A stretch of 64,000 nucleotides of DNA, from the NCBI RefSeq assembly GCF_000525795.1, contig NZ_AOCG01000002.1, positions 1-64,000 of the forward strand. The letters run 5' to 3'. A program made the position numbers and the translations under genes. Below, piece by piece: positions 47,476 through 57,569 of this stretch. Numbering within the stretch: the first letter of the stretch is position 1; the number at the start of each line of letters is the position of its first letter. This stretch comes from Listeria aquatica FSL S10-1188 (GTDB lineage: Bacteria; Bacillota; Bacilli; Lactobacillales; Listeriaceae). The notes under the pieces are model-generated. The model saw only the letters and a list, made by a program, of their open reading frames with translations, ran no database searches and was not told where the DNA came from.

Positions 47476-48138
47476 TTAAATAATAATACTCGCTACCTGG
47501 AAAACGCCGTCTAATTTTGCAATTTCATCGAGCAGATCTTGTTCAACAAGTTGGTCGACTTCGATGACCATGAGCGCATCGTCACCTTTCACTTTCCGAG
47601 AAACCTTCATCGCGCCAATGTTAATTTCATGATTCGCGATAATTTTTGTCGTACTCGCGATTAAACCAAATTTATCTTCATGCAAGACAAGAAGTGCTGG
47701 AGCCGTCCCTGTGAATTCAAGTTCAAATTCATTCAATCGAATGATTTCCACTTTCCCCCCGCCAATAGACGCTCCGACAAGTGTCATTTGTTTCATTCCA
47801 TTTTTAAGAACCAGTTTGACAGTATTGGGATGAGGGGCTTCTTCTGTTTCTTCGATGAATTGAATGTGCATTCCCGCTTCACTTGCTAATTCCGCAGCAT
47901 TTTTAATTCTAGGATCATCTGGCTCAAAGCCAAGCAAACCGCCAATTAATGCCACATCAGTTCCGTGTCCCTTATAAGTTTTCGCAAACGAGCCATATAA
48001 ATGAATATCGACTTGAGCTGGCCTCTCGCCAAAGACACTTCTTGCAATCGAACCAATTCGACTGGCCCCCGCCGTGTGCGAACTGGACGGTCCGATCATA
48101 ACCGGACCAATGACGTCGAAAACACTATTAAATTTCAT
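47476..48138 (-). CDS. sdaAB: L-serine dehydratase, beta subunit
   Basis: 220 aa. SDH-beta domain (FDVIGPVMIGPSSSHTAGAS, GHGTDVALIGGLLGFEPDD) and a C-terminal ACT-type domain (INIGAMKVSRKVKGDDALMV). Located between fakA and sdaAA on the same strand. Confidence 0.96.
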   Translation of the reverse strand: MKFNSVFDVIGPVMIGPSSSHTAGASRIGSIARSVFGERPAQVDIHLYGSFAKTYKGHGTDVALIGGLLGFEPDDPRIKNAAELASEAGMHIQFIEETEEAPHPNTVKLVLKNGMKQMTLVGASIGGGKVEIIRLNEFELEFTGTAPALLVLHEDKFGLIASTTKIIANHEINIGAMKVSRKVKGDDALMVIEVDQLVEQDLLDEIAKLDGVFQVASIII

Positions 48139-48174
48139 CTCTTACCACCCTTTCCTCATCCTCATTTTCTCCTT

Positions 48175-49833
48175 TTATTCCACTGAAAAGATATACGGAT
48201 AGACAGGCTGACCACCGTCATGAAGTTCAAACTGAGCATCAGGGAATGCCTCTACAAGCGCGTCACAAAGTTGCTCTGCATCCTTTTTAGAAGTGCCTTC
48301 TCCGTAAAGCACGGTTACAATCTCACTCTCTTCATCAAGCATCGCTTCTAGCGTTTTTTGCGCTGCATCTTGAAGGGCTTTTTCACTGAATTTAATTTTA
48401 CCAGCCACCATGCCGATAAATTCATCTTTATGAATTTCAACCCCATCAATCGTTGTATCACGAACAGCCGTTGTCACAGATCCACTTGTCACATCTTGAA
48501 TCGCCTCTGTCATCGCTCCTGTATTTTCAACAAATGACGTTTGCGGTTGATAAATTAGCATAGCAGCAAGTCCTTCTGGAATCGTCTTCGTTGGAATGAC
48601 TTGCACCGTTTCTTCACCAAGTACCGCCCCCGCTTGATTTGCTGCCATCAAGATATTTTTATTGTTTGGCAAAACAAAAACTTGCTCTGCGTTGACTTCC
48701 TCAATAGCCTTTACGATATCTTCCGTGCTTGGATTCATTGTTTGCCCGCCTGAAAGAACTTTCGCACCCATACTTTCAAATAGTTGCTTTGTTCCTTCAC
48801 CAGCAGCTACTGCGACAACTCCAACAGCTACCCGTTCAGTTTTTACTTCTTCAGGCTTCGCGATAATCGCATCGTGCTGTTCGCGCATATTTTCAACCTT
48901 CATTTTAATCAAGCTACCAAATTCTTGCCCATAATTGAAAACATCGCCTGGGTGCTCTGTATGAACATGGACTTTAGCGACTTCATCATCCGCAACAACA
49001 AGAAGTGAATCTCCCATTGTGCTTAAATGCTCGCGAAATTCCGACTCGTTAAATGTCTTTTGACCCGCTTTATTTTCATTAATACGCACCATAATCTCTG
49101 TGCAATAACCATATTTTATATCATCTGTTGACATGAAATCTTGGACATGTTTGTGATGCTCGGCGGTTACAAGTTCACTCATAGATAGCATATAATCTGG
49201 AATTTCCATATTTCCTGTAAGTGCACCATAAAAGCCTTCATAGATAATAATCAAACCTTGCCCACCACTATCAACTACTCCAACCTCTTTTAAAACCGGA
49301 AGCTGCTCGGGTGTTTTTTGTAAGGCTTCTCTACCTTTTTCAAGAATTCCATGCATCACCATTTCAATCGTTGCATTTTCCTTTTTTGCAGCTTCAATAC
49401 CTGCTTTTGCAGCTTCACGAGCAACGGTAAGGATCGTCCCTTCAACAGGCTTCATAACAGCCTTATAAGCTGTCTCTACGCCCTTTACAAATCCGCCAGC
49501 AAAATCAACTGCAGAAAGCGTTTCTTTGCCTTCTACAGCTTTTGAAAAACCGCGAAACAGTTGAGACAAAATCACGCCTGAGTTTCCTCGTGCACCCATC
49601 AAAAGTCCTTTTGCAAGATTCGCACTAACAGCTCCTGCATGTGTTCTTTCGTTTGTTTTGACTTCTTCTGCGCCACTTGTCATCGATAAATTCATATTCG
49701 TTCCCGTATCTCCATCTGGAACTGGAAACACATTTAATGAATCCACAAAATCTGCATTTTTCGTTAAATTTTCAGCACCAAGTGCAATCATTGTCGCCCA
49801 TTTTTCACCGTTTAACTGATAAGTAGTATCCAA
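48175..49833 (-). CDS. fakA: Fatty acid kinase FakA (DAK2/YloV family)
   Basis: 552 aa. N-terminal DhaL-like ATP domain with metal-binding NVFPVPDGDTGTNMNLSM, LLMGARGNSGVILSQLFRGF and VVDSGGQGLIIIYEGFYGAL; the C-terminal part is a DegV-like partner domain. Phosphorylates exogenous fatty acids held by FakB (DegV proteins). Co-oriented with asp23, 16 bp downstream of it. Confidence 0.95.
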   Translation of the reverse strand: MDTTYQLNGEKWATMIALGAENLTKNADFVDSLNVFPVPDGDTGTNMNLSMTSGAEEVKTNERTHAGAVSANLAKGLLMGARGNSGVILSQLFRGFSKAVEGKETLSAVDFAGGFVKGVETAYKAVMKPVEGTILTVAREAAKAGIEAAKKENATIEMVMHGILEKGREALQKTPEQLPVLKEVGVVDSGGQGLIIIYEGFYGALTGNMEIPDYMLSMSELVTAEHHKHVQDFMSTDDIKYGYCTEIMVRINENKAGQKTFNESEFREHLSTMGDSLLVVADDEVAKVHVHTEHPGDVFNYGQEFGSLIKMKVENMREQHDAIIAKPEEVKTERVAVGVVAVAAGEGTKQLFESMGAKVLSGGQTMNPSTEDIVKAIEEVNAEQVFVLPNNKNILMAANQAGAVLGEETVQVIPTKTIPEGLAAMLIYQPQTSFVENTGAMTEAIQDVTSGSVTTAVRDTTIDGVEIHKDEFIGMVAGKIKFSEKALQDAAQKTLEAMLDEESEIVTVLYGEGTSKKDAEQLCDALVEAFPDAQFELHDGGQPVYPYIFSVE

Positions 49834-49849
49834 ATTTCATAAACCTCCC

Positions 49850-50215
49850 TTAATCCTCGTCCAAAACTTTAACGCCTTGAACAAAGATATTTACAGAGTC
49901 AACTGTAAGTCCAAGTGTTTTTTCAAGCGTATATTTTACGCGTTCCTGAACATTATGTGCTACTTCAGAGATTTTCGTTCCAAACCGGACGATAATATAC
50001 ATATCAATGTGAAGTCCATTTTCTTCTTTGCGAACAATGACACCTTTTGTATAGTTTTCACGTCGTAAAATTTCCGTTAAGCCATCACGAATTTGATGGC
50101 GACTTGCCATACCGACAATTCCAAAGTTTTCTTCCGCTGCCCCGCCAGCAATGGTCGCAATCACATCATCCGTAATCGCTACTTTGCCGTGCTTCGTTTC
50201 TATTTCAAGTGACAT
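49850..50215 (-). CDS. Asp23/YloU-family envelope stress protein
   Basis: 121 aa. Asp23 fold: ETKHGKVAITDDVIATIAGG, GIVGMASRHQIRDGL, VDMYIIV-type beta strand and VNIFVQGVKVLDED. Conserved partner upstream of fakA. No clear promoter with both elements is seen in the 300-bp gap to rpmB. Confidence 0.94.
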   Translation of the reverse strand: MSLEIETKHGKVAITDDVIATIAGGAAEENFGIVGMASRHQIRDGLTEILRRENYTKGVIVRKEENGLHIDMYIIVRFGTKISEVAHNVQERVKYTLEKTLGLTVDSVNIFVQGVKVLDED

Positions 50216-50394
50216 TAAATTTCCTCCTTGAAATCAGTTCCATTAACTGATTTAGTCTGCTTCGAAAGCGTTTAGTTTCCTTATCAGCCTCTATTTTACT
50301 ATAATCCCCAAACGATTGAAAGCCTCTCTTCCCGAGGTTCATTCTTTCTTTTAGTGTCAAGTAAAAAATCTTTGCAGCAATTTCGCATAAGTCC

Positions 50395-50484
50395 TTGCAA
50401 GAAATGAATTTCTATGATAAATTATTCTAGTGTATGAAAATAACCGTAAAGATGCTCTTTAGATTTTCTTTCTGAAGCATCTTT
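50395..50484 (+). promoter_or_regulatory. rpmB promoter and leader hairpin
   Basis: TTGCAA, 17 bp, TAAATT (50395-50423), then a leader hairpin with perfect 9-bp arms AAAGATGCT / AGCATCTTT (50448-50484) before the AAGGAGGGG site. The hairpin has no T-run and may regulate or stabilise the message. Confidence 0.5.
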
Positions 50485-50512
50485 GAGAAGTTTGGTATAA
50501 GGAGGGGTTATA

Positions 50513-50701
50513 ATGGCTAAAGAATGTGTGATTACAGGTCGTAAATCTCGTTCTGGTAACCGTCGTTCCCACGCGATGAATTCAAGCAAACGTACATGGA
50601 AAGCGAACTTGCAAAAAGTCCGTATCCTCGTAGATGGAAAACCTAAAAAAGTTTGGGTTTCAACTCGTGCGCTTAAATCTGGTAAAGTAGAACGTGTTTA
50701 A
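50513..50701 (+). CDS. rpmB: 50S ribosomal protein L28
   Basis: 62 aa. [20 protein letters not shown] with C-terminal [14 protein letters not shown]. Lone plus-strand core gene in the minus-strand block, the usual layout. Confidence 0.98.
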   Translation: MAKECVITGRKSRSGNRRSHAMNSSKRTWKANLQKVRILVDGKPKKVWVSTRALKSGKVERV

Positions 50702-50709
50702 AAGATAGG

Positions 50710-50738
50710 AATGCAGCGGAGCCTCGTTGCATTTTTTC
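50710..50738 (+). terminator. rpmB terminator
   Basis: AATGCA-CG ... CG-TGCATT hairpin followed by TTTTTC. Confidence 0.8.
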
Positions 50739-50760
50739 TTTGCTTAAAAATGACAAAAGA

Positions 50761-50835
50761 AAAAAATCGGGTAGCTTGCCAAAATCGCCTTCATCGCTTT
50801 CGTTTGAAGGTGGTTTAGCTTTACCCGATTTTTTT
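50761..50835. terminator. bidirectional terminator between rpmB and the convergent gene
   Basis: Arms AAAAAATCGGGTA / TACCCGATTTTTT separated by a structured ~49-nt loop that itself can pair (CGCCTTCATCG / CGTTTGAAGGTGG). Confidence 0.8.
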
Positions 50836-51169
50836 ATGGTTTAGATTCTGGTTCAGAAGCCTTTCCGAGAAGCCCACAGATGACCATAAACATTCCCGCA
50901 AAAATATGAACAAAAATAAAGGACGGAATTCCACTTACAAAAATGATTGGAATCGCGATCTTGAATTTTTTTTGCACGAGAAATGAGTAGCCTACGACAA
51001 ATCCAATAATAAAAACGAGGCTTGCAATTGTCATAATCATCACCGGAACTTTCAAATTTTCCGAGTAATTGGCAGAAAAGGCATTTCTCACAGTAAAAAT
51101 TTGGACAACCAAACTAAAAATAATGCCCAGTCCACCAGAAATGAGTGACCAGGTATACTTACTTTTCAA
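50834..51169 (-). CDS. Small four-helix membrane protein (DUF4064-like)
   Basis: 111 aa with four hydrophobic segments (WSLISGGLGIIFSLVVQIF; VMIMTIASLVFIIGFVVGYS; IAIPIIFVSGIPSFIFVHIF; and its continuation) and a polar C-terminus. Starts TTG after GGGGCGAGG. Function unknown; family assignment tentative. It lies downstream of thiN on the same strand. Confidence 0.75.
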   Translation of the reverse strand: MKSKYTWSLISGGLGIIFSLVVQIFTVRNAFSANYSENLKVPVMIMTIASLVFIIGFVVGYSFLVQKKFKIAIPIIFVSGIPSFIFVHIFAGMFMVICGLLGKASEPESKP

Positions 51170-51190
51170 ATGAGCCTCGCCCCTTTCCTG

Positions 51191-51832
51191 TTAGTCTTTA
51201 CTTTGAATCATCAAAATAAGCCCAGAATCAAACGAAAACGTTCCAGAATCTTGGAGAAATTCATTACTCGAAAGCGCCCTTGCAAATGAGAACGTCGCAT
51301 TTTGAAGCGGATATTTAAATCCCGTAAGCGTGAGCCCTGTTACATTTTCCATCGTAATAAACGCAGCATAGCGCATTTCTTGTAGTTTCTGGATTTCATA
51401 ATGACCTGGTAAATACATCTTCATCCAATTATAGCAATCAATAATTTCAACAAGCGGAACCGCCTGCCTAAATTCCGGTTTCGTAAGCATCATCAAATTG
51501 GCTAATAAATGATCCATCCGACCACCTGTTGCTCCAAAAATCCGAATTACATCCGGTTTCTCTTCCATGGCAGCCATTAAGCCAATTTCCGTATCCGTCA
51601 AATCCTTTTCAGCAGGAAACTCCGTCACATCTCGCACTCGTTGCTTTAGTTGCGTAAGCTCCTCCGCTGATAGCGAATCAAAGTCGCCCAGTGCTTTTTT
51701 CATTGGAATATCGAATTCAAGAAGACGCTTTGCACCGCCATCAATACCAATCCATTCAGCATCCGCCAAGTAGGAATCAAGCGGCGGAACGAGTTCCACC
51801 GGTCCCCCTACCATAATGTGTATTGCTTTCAA
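51191..51832 (-). CDS. thiN: Thiamine pyrophosphokinase
   Basis: 213 aa starting MKAIHIMVGGPVEL at a TTG eight bases after AAAGGGG. Conserved WIGIDGGAKRLLEF, ALGDFDSLS, FPAEKDLTDTEIGL and IFGATGGRMDHLLANLMM. Transfers pyrophosphate from ATP to thiamine. A longer GTG-initiated frame lacks a ribosome site. Confidence 0.94.
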   Translation of the reverse strand: MKAIHIMVGGPVELVPPLDSYLADAEWIGIDGGAKRLLEFDIPMKKALGDFDSLSAEELTQLKQRVRDVTEFPAEKDLTDTEIGLMAAMEEKPDVIRIFGATGGRMDHLLANLMMLTKPEFRQAVPLVEIIDCYNWMKMYLPGHYEIQKLQEMRYAAFITMENVTGLTLTGFKYPLQNATFSFARALSSNEFLQDSGTFSFDSGLILMIQSKD

Positions 51833-51885
51833 ATTCCCAACCCCTTTTACGGCCAAAAAGTCTTATCTAGCCTTTTTTCCTGCTA

Positions 51886-52548
51886 CTATTCTCCAACGAC
51901 TTGGCGCAGTTTATCGACTGGAATCGAGCGATCGGGATTTCCGTAAATATAACTTCCTGCAACAAAAATATTAGCACCCGCTTCAAGGCACAATTTAGCC
52001 GTTTCTTCATTGACGCCACCATCGACTTCAATGTCAATTTCGTATCCACGTTCAGCGATGTAGGCTTTAAAAGCAGCAATTTTATTCAGAACTTCCGGTA
52101 TAAAGCTTTGACCTCCAAATCCGGGGTTTACTGTCATAAACAGTACCATATCAAGCTCATCTAACACATGGAAAAGTGTATCAATCGGTGTAGCCGGATT
52201 TAAAACAGCAGAAGCTTTCACATCAAAAGAGCGAATGTGTTGTAAGGTGCGGTGCAGGTGCGGACAAGTTTCCACGTGAACGGAAATTACGTCTGCACCA
52301 GCTTTTGCAAATTGCGGAATATAGGCATCCGGATCTTCAATCATCAAATGCACATCCAGAGGCAGCTTTGTTCGTGGACGAATCGCTTTTACCACATCTG
52401 GTCCAAAAGTTAGATTTGGAACAAAATGTCCATCCATCACATCCACATGCAAATAGTCAGCCCCAAGATCCTCAACTTCTTTAATATCTCGTTCCAAATT
52501 CGCAAAGTCAGCGCTCAAAATTGAAGGTGCAATTTTTCCCATTTTCAA
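51886..52548 (-). CDS. rpe: Ribulose-phosphate 3-epimerase
   Basis: 220 aa TIM barrel of the pentose phosphate pathway: IAPSILSADFANLERDIKEV, HVDVMDGHFVPNLTFGPD, FMTVNPGFGGQSFIPEVLNK, EVDGGVNEETAKLCLEAGAN. Start is TTG or the ATG two codons later (MGKIAPS); the stop codon region of rsgA overlaps it. Confidence 0.97.
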   Translation of the reverse strand: MKMGKIAPSILSADFANLERDIKEVEDLGADYLHVDVMDGHFVPNLTFGPDVVKAIRPRTKLPLDVHLMIEDPDAYIPQFAKAGADVISVHVETCPHLHRTLQHIRSFDVKASAVLNPATPIDTLFHVLDELDMVLFMTVNPGFGGQSFIPEVLNKIAAFKAYIAERGYEIDIEVDGGVNEETAKLCLEAGANIFVAGSYIYGNPDRSIPVDKLRQVVGE

Positions 52549-53417
52549 TACCTCGGCTTTCTGTTTTTTAGTTCCGTCAAAATTTGTAAATAATCTTCAT
52601 AACGAAAACGCGCAATTTCATTTTCAGCAACCGCTGTTTTCACAGCACAAGCAGGTTCATTTTCATGTAGACAACCACGAAACTTGCAGCCCGCTCGCCT
52701 GTCTTCAATTTCTGGAAAACAAAACTGCAAATTTTCAGGGGAAAGATCGTCGTAGTCAATCGAACTAAACCCAGGCGTATCCGCAATGAAACCATCGCCA
52801 ATTGGAAGGAGCTCAACATGTCGCGTCGTATGCCTCCCGCGTCCAAGTGCATTCGAGATTTCCGCCGTACTGAGCGTCAATTCAGGATTGAGTCGATTGA
52901 GCAAAGTTGATTTTCCAACACCAGACTGTCCAGCGATCACAGCAACCCGGCCGTTTACAAGCTCAAGTAACGCTTCTTTGCTAACTTGTTCATTAGTCAA
53001 AAAGATTTCATAGCCGGCCGCCTCATAAACTTCTTTTACTTCTTTCACTACTTCTTGTTCGCTCTTTGAAGCGATATCCATCTTACTGATACAAATAACC
53101 GGTGTGATATCTTCTTTTTCAATCGCAACAAGAAAGCGATCCGCTAAATTCGTCGAAAAGGACGGTTCCGTAGCTGAAAAAACCAAAATGGCAATGTCGA
53201 TATTCGCAATTGGCGGGCGAACCAATTCGTTTTCACGTGGCAAGATTTCTAAAATATAGCCGTCGGTTGTGTTATCAGCTTGAAACTCCACATCATCACC
53301 GACAAGTGGCGTTAGCTTTCGCTTTCTAAAATTTCCCCGTGCTCTTGTTTGATACGTCTTCCCGTCGCTGTAAACGTAATAAAATCCACTCAGTGCCTTA
53401 ATAATTTGACCTTTCAG
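52545..53417 (-). CDS. rsgA: Ribosome small-subunit GTPase RsgA (probable CTG start)
   Basis: 290 aa when started at CTG eight bases after AAGGAGG; the frame then reads LKGQIIKALSGFYYVYSDGK, the conserved OB-domain N-terminus, and an in-frame TGA lies seven codons upstream. The first standard start is an internal GTG that would delete the OB domain. Circularly permuted G motifs: CISKMD, GQSGVGKSTLLNRLN, DTPGFSSIDYDDL; zinc site CKFRGCLHENEPACAV. Checks 30S maturation. Confidence 0.93.
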   Translation of the reverse strand: MKGQIIKALSGFYYVYSDGKTYQTRARGNFRKRKLTPLVGDDVEFQADNTTDGYILEILPRENELVRPPIANIDIAILVFSATEPSFSTNLADRFLVAIEKEDITPVICISKMDIASKSEQEVVKEVKEVYEAAGYEIFLTNEQVSKEALLELVNGRVAVIAGQSGVGKSTLLNRLNPELTLSTAEISNALGRGRHTTRHVELLPIGDGFIADTPGFSSIDYDDLSPENLQFCFPEIEDRRAGCKFRGCLHENEPACAVKTAVAENEIARFRYEDYLQILTELKNRKPRY

Positions 53418-53443
53418 TACGAAAACCTCCTTTTTTCAACTTA

Positions 53444-55467
53444 TTAACCCGGATAAGCAACCGTTTCTTCGCTGACTACAGAGCCATTATTTAACACTTT
53501 ATAACTCGCATTTGAACCTTCTTCAATTTCAAAAGAAATGGTGACATTCGTATTTTGCGTAATGTCCATTTCCCGGTAAGGTGAGGACATGCTATGATTC
53601 TTATCTTCGATGTAGATCACAATATGCTGTGGTTCAGGGGAGGACTCTTCCTCATCTGAATCACTATCTGAATTCTCTTCATCCGCTTGATAAGGAATTT
53701 GCAAAGTTTTAGTCACCTTTTTAACTTGCTTTTCTTTAGGTCCTTTCGACAAAACAACATTAATCGTCGCTCCACTACTTACACTAGAACCCGCGGAAGG
53801 ACTTTGAGAAATCACTTGTCCTTTTTCGACAGAATCCGAATATTCCTCAGTCGATTTAATGGTAATCCCATTGGACGATGCGTAATCATCAAGCGCCCTT
53901 TGATTGTAGCCACGCAGATCTTTCAGCGTGATCGGCGGAGCTCCTTTACTAACAGTGAAGTTTATGCTCGTCTCTTTTGCTATCACTTCTGTTCCAGCAG
54001 AAGGATCTTGCGAGATGATCTTCCCAGCTTCAACCGAACTACTGTATTCTTCATCCTTAGTAACGGATTTAAACCCTTGTTCTTCAAGCGTTTTCTTCGT
54101 TTCCTCGTAACTCTCGCCACTATAGTCTTCAAGCGAGATTTTTTTTCGATCCGATACTGATATAAAGCATGACTTTCGTGCCCTTCGCTTTTTCTTCGCC
54201 CGCTTTTGGATCAGAACTAATCACGCGCCCTTCCTTGACTGAGTCGCTGTTGCGCTCCACCGTTCGGCCAATTGAAAACCCGTCTTTTTGTAAAATTGAT
54301 AGGGCTTCCGCTTCCGTTTTCCCGAGAACATCCGGCATCGTTAAATCATCCGGTCCGCGACCAATAGCCCAGAGCGTCGTAATTAGACCCGCAAAAAGAA
54401 GAATAATCACCAAAATGATCCAAAAAGCTTTTTTCTTCTTACTTTTTTTTCTTTTTACTTTTCTTTGGCTCCTCTGTGTTCACCAAGTTTTCCTCATCAG
54501 ACACAACTTGTTCAGCTTGGTTATCCGCGTTTTCCGGGACAAGCGTTTCATCCAAATTCTGAGCAGCCACCTTTGAGGGAATGATCGGAACCGTCTTCGT
54601 ATCTCCCTCATCTGTCTTCAAAATATACTTGGGTTCATTCAGCCGATCAGGATCCAAACAAGTTCGCAAATCTGCTTCCATCTCTTCAGCTGATTGATAG
54701 CGAGCAAATGGATCTTTCGCTGTCGCCTTGATAATGATATTTTCAAGGCTTTGCGGGATATCCGGATTCGTTTTTCGTACAGAAGGAATCTGGGCTTGCA
54801 AATGTTTGATGGCAATTGAAACAGCCGATTCCCCGTCGTAAGGAACTTCGCCACTTAAAAGCTCATACATGACGATTCCAAGTGAGTAGACATCTGATTT
54901 TTGTGTTGCCATTCCACCGCGCGCTTGCTCAGGTGACAAATAGTGCACAGAGCCAAGGAGCGAATTAGTTTGCGTAATTGATGTTTCAGAAAGTGCCATC
55001 GCGATACCAAAATCGGTAATTTTCACAATGCCTTTTTGGTCGATCAAAATATTCTGTGGTTTAATATCTCGGTGAATAATATGACGCTCATGCGCTGCAG
55101 AAACAGCCGATACAATTTGCCGCATAATATCAACCGCTTTTTCAAACGAAATCGGATGATTTTCTTGAATATAGCGTTTTAAATCCATACCATCCACATA
55201 TTCCATCACAATATAATGCAAGTCATTTTCATCCCCGACATCATAGATGCTCACAATATTAGGATGATCTAAACTCGTCGCTGATTGCGCTTCGCGTTGG
55301 AATCTTCGAATCAAGTTGCTTTCATCGGTTAAGTCAATTCTTAAAATCTTAACCGCCACATCGCGATTCAAAATCATGTCATGCGCCAGAAAAACATTTG
55401 CCATTCCGCCGCCGCCAATCGGACTTAAAATCTTATAGCGTCCATTCAAACGTTTACCGATCATCAT
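53444..55467 (-). CDS. prkC: PASTA-domain Ser/Thr kinase PrkC (two apparent frameshifts)
   Basis: 673 aa after removing one base from the T8 run at 54443-54450 and one from a T8 run near 54139-54146. Kinase domain residues 1-270 ([33 protein letters not shown]), a basic juxtamembrane stretch, one transmembrane helix ([20 protein letters not shown]), and three PASTA repeats ([59 protein letters not shown]) that sense peptidoglycan fragments, then a C-terminal beta domain. Four-base overlap with the phosphatase gene. Confidence 0.95.
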
Positions 55468-56222
55468 CTTTTCGTCTCTCCCCCTTCTTTAAGATTTCTA
55501 GTTAGGAGAAGAACCGTGATATTATCTTTGCCCCCATTAGCGTTTGCTTTTGCAATAAAAGCATCTGCCTTTTCGCTTAGCGTGCGCTCACTTAAAAGCA
55601 CCTGCTCCATTTCCGTTTCGGGAATCATATTGCTGAGGCCATCCGAACAAAGCAGAAGAATATCGCTCGCTTCAAATGGAACAGCAAACGTATCCGTTTC
55701 AACACTGCCTTCAACACCAAGCGCACGTAGTAAAATATTTTTACGCGGATGATTTTCCGCATCTTCTTTTGAAATCTCACCTTTTCTTAGCAGCTCGTTT
55801 ACAAGCGAATGATCTTCTGTAATTTGCTGCAACCGTTCACGATTCAAAAGATAAGCACGACTGTCGCCAACGTTTGCAATCACAACTTGACTGCGCGTAA
55901 AAACAGCAGCAACAAGGGTCGTTCCCATTCCCTTTAAGTCAGATTCTTCACGAGCGTAAGCCACAATTTTCTGATTGATCTTTTGAATGGTTTCACGGAA
56001 CCAGTCTTCCACATCAGGTGCATATAGAAATTCCTCCGTTTTTTTCCAAGCCTCACTGAGCAAGCGCACAGCCATTTCAGAGGCCACATCACCTGCACGG
56101 TGTCCGCCCATTCCATCCGCTACAATCACAATAGGATTGCCCGTTTGATTATGGAAAACTCCGCCATTATCTTCATTATGATGTCTGATTTTTCCTTTGT
56201 CGGTTCTAAATTCTACGTGCAT
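55464..56222 (-). CDS. stp: PP2C-type protein phosphatase (PrkC partner)
   Basis: 252 aa. Metal-binding motifs [48 protein letters not shown] and [11 protein letters not shown]. Reverses PrkC phosphorylation. Translationally coupled to the kinase gene. Confidence 0.96.
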   Translation of the reverse strand: MHVEFRTDKGKIRHHNEDNGGVFHNQTGNPIVIVADGMGGHRAGDVASEMAVRLLSEAWKKTEEFLYAPDVEDWFRETIQKINQKIVAYAREESDLKGMGTTLVAAVFTRSQVVIANVGDSRAYLLNRERLQQITEDHSLVNELLRKGEISKEDAENHPRKNILLRALGVEGSVETDTFAVPFEASDILLLCSDGLSNMIPETEMEQVLLSERTLSEKADAFIAKANANGGKDNITVLLLTRNLKEGGETKR

Positions 56223-56243
56223 AATCTGCTTTTCTCTCCATTC

Positions 56244-57569
56244 TTAAGGACGTCTTTTGAAACTAGAAACATAAAAACCGTCGCTTCCAAAATCAGTTGG
56301 TAAAACTTGCAAGTCATCGCCCGTTTTCAAGTGCCTCAATGTTTCCGGGACCGTAACAGAAAGTTGTTCAAATTCCGGATGCTTCTCCAAAAAGGCCGTC
56401 ACCACCCCACGATTTTCTTCTTGATCAATCGTGCAGGTACTATAAACTAATATACCATTTTCTTTAACAAGTTGGCTAACTTCATCTAAAATATCCAGCT
56501 GAATTTTGGATAGCCTCAAGATGTCTTCTTCTCGCTTAGTATATTTAATATCAGGCTTTCGTCGCAAAACACCAAATCCCGAGCACGGTGCATCCACAAG
56601 TACACGATCAAAACTCGCAGCATCAAACTCTTCGCCTGCTTTTCTAGCATCAAGCTCATGCGCACGAATATTTAAAAGACTAAGCCTACTTGCGGCTTGC
56701 TCAATTAATTTAGTTTTATGACGATGGATATCAAGCGCCGTTACTGTGCCTGTACCGTGCATTCTTTCAGCAATATGCGTCGTTTTCCCGCCTGGTGCTG
56801 CACAAGCGTCAAGCACATATAAGTCATCTGTCAACTCAAGCGCATAAGCCACAAGCATCGAACTTTCATCTTGGATCGAGCATTTTCCATTTCGAAATGC
56901 AGCTGTGTCTGCCACGCTACCATGTTTGATTCGAATCGCTTCTGCAATCTCAGGAGACGGTTCCGCCTCTATCCCTTCTTTTTGAAGCTCAGAAAGAAGA
57001 GCCTTACGCGTTGTCTCCGTTTCATTTGCCCGAACCGTTTGATGTGGCGGGATAAGGAAAGCGGCCGCGATTTCTTCCGCTTGCGCGACACCAAATTGGT
57101 CAATCCAACGACGCGCTAAAAAGTCAGGCAAGCTCCCCCTAACGGCTAGTTTTTTCACGGGGTCTTGTATCTCATCTGGATTTTTCACGCCTTCTCGGAG
57201 CAAATTTCGCAAAACACCATTCACAAAATTAGTTATCCCCGCATGCCCTTTGCGCTTCGCAATCTCACCAGCTTCATGCAAAACGGCATGTTCTGGGATC
57301 TTATCCAGAAACTCTAATTGATAAACCGAAAGTCTTAAAAGCATCTGCACCCAGTCCTCCGGCTTTTTCTTCAAAAAAGGGTCTAAAAAATAATCCAAAG
57401 TAATAGTTCGCTGTAACGTTCCGTAAACAAGCTCCGTAAGTAACGCCTTATCTTCACGCTTCAGTGGATATTTTTTCAAAGTTTCATTAATCAAAAGATG
57501 ACTATAAGAACCTTGTTTTTCAATTTTCAAAAGCAATTCCAGTGCGAGCTCACGTGTCGTTTTTTTCAT
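56244..57569 (-). CDS. rsmB: 16S rRNA m5C967 methyltransferase
   Basis: 441 aa. N-terminal NusB-like RNA-binding domain, C-terminal SAM domain: VLDACAAPGGKTTHIAERMH, DAPCSGFGVLRRKPDIKYTK (catalytic Cys) and VYSTCTIDQEENRGVV. Abuts fmt with no gap. Confidence 0.96.
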   Translation of the reverse strand: MKKTTRELALELLLKIEKQGSYSHLLINETLKKYPLKREDKALLTELVYGTLQRTITLDYFLDPFLKKKPEDWVQMLLRLSVYQLEFLDKIPEHAVLHEAGEIAKRKGHAGITNFVNGVLRNLLREGVKNPDEIQDPVKKLAVRGSLPDFLARRWIDQFGVAQAEEIAAAFLIPPHQTVRANETETTRKALLSELQKEGIEAEPSPEIAEAIRIKHGSVADTAAFRNGKCSIQDESSMLVAYALELTDDLYVLDACAAPGGKTTHIAERMHGTGTVTALDIHRHKTKLIEQAASRLSLLNIRAHELDARKAGEEFDAASFDRVLVDAPCSGFGVLRRKPDIKYTKREEDILRLSKIQLDILDEVSQLVKENGILVYSTCTIDQEENRGVVTAFLEKHPEFEQLSVTVPETLRHLKTGDDLQVLPTDFGSDGFYVSSFKRRP

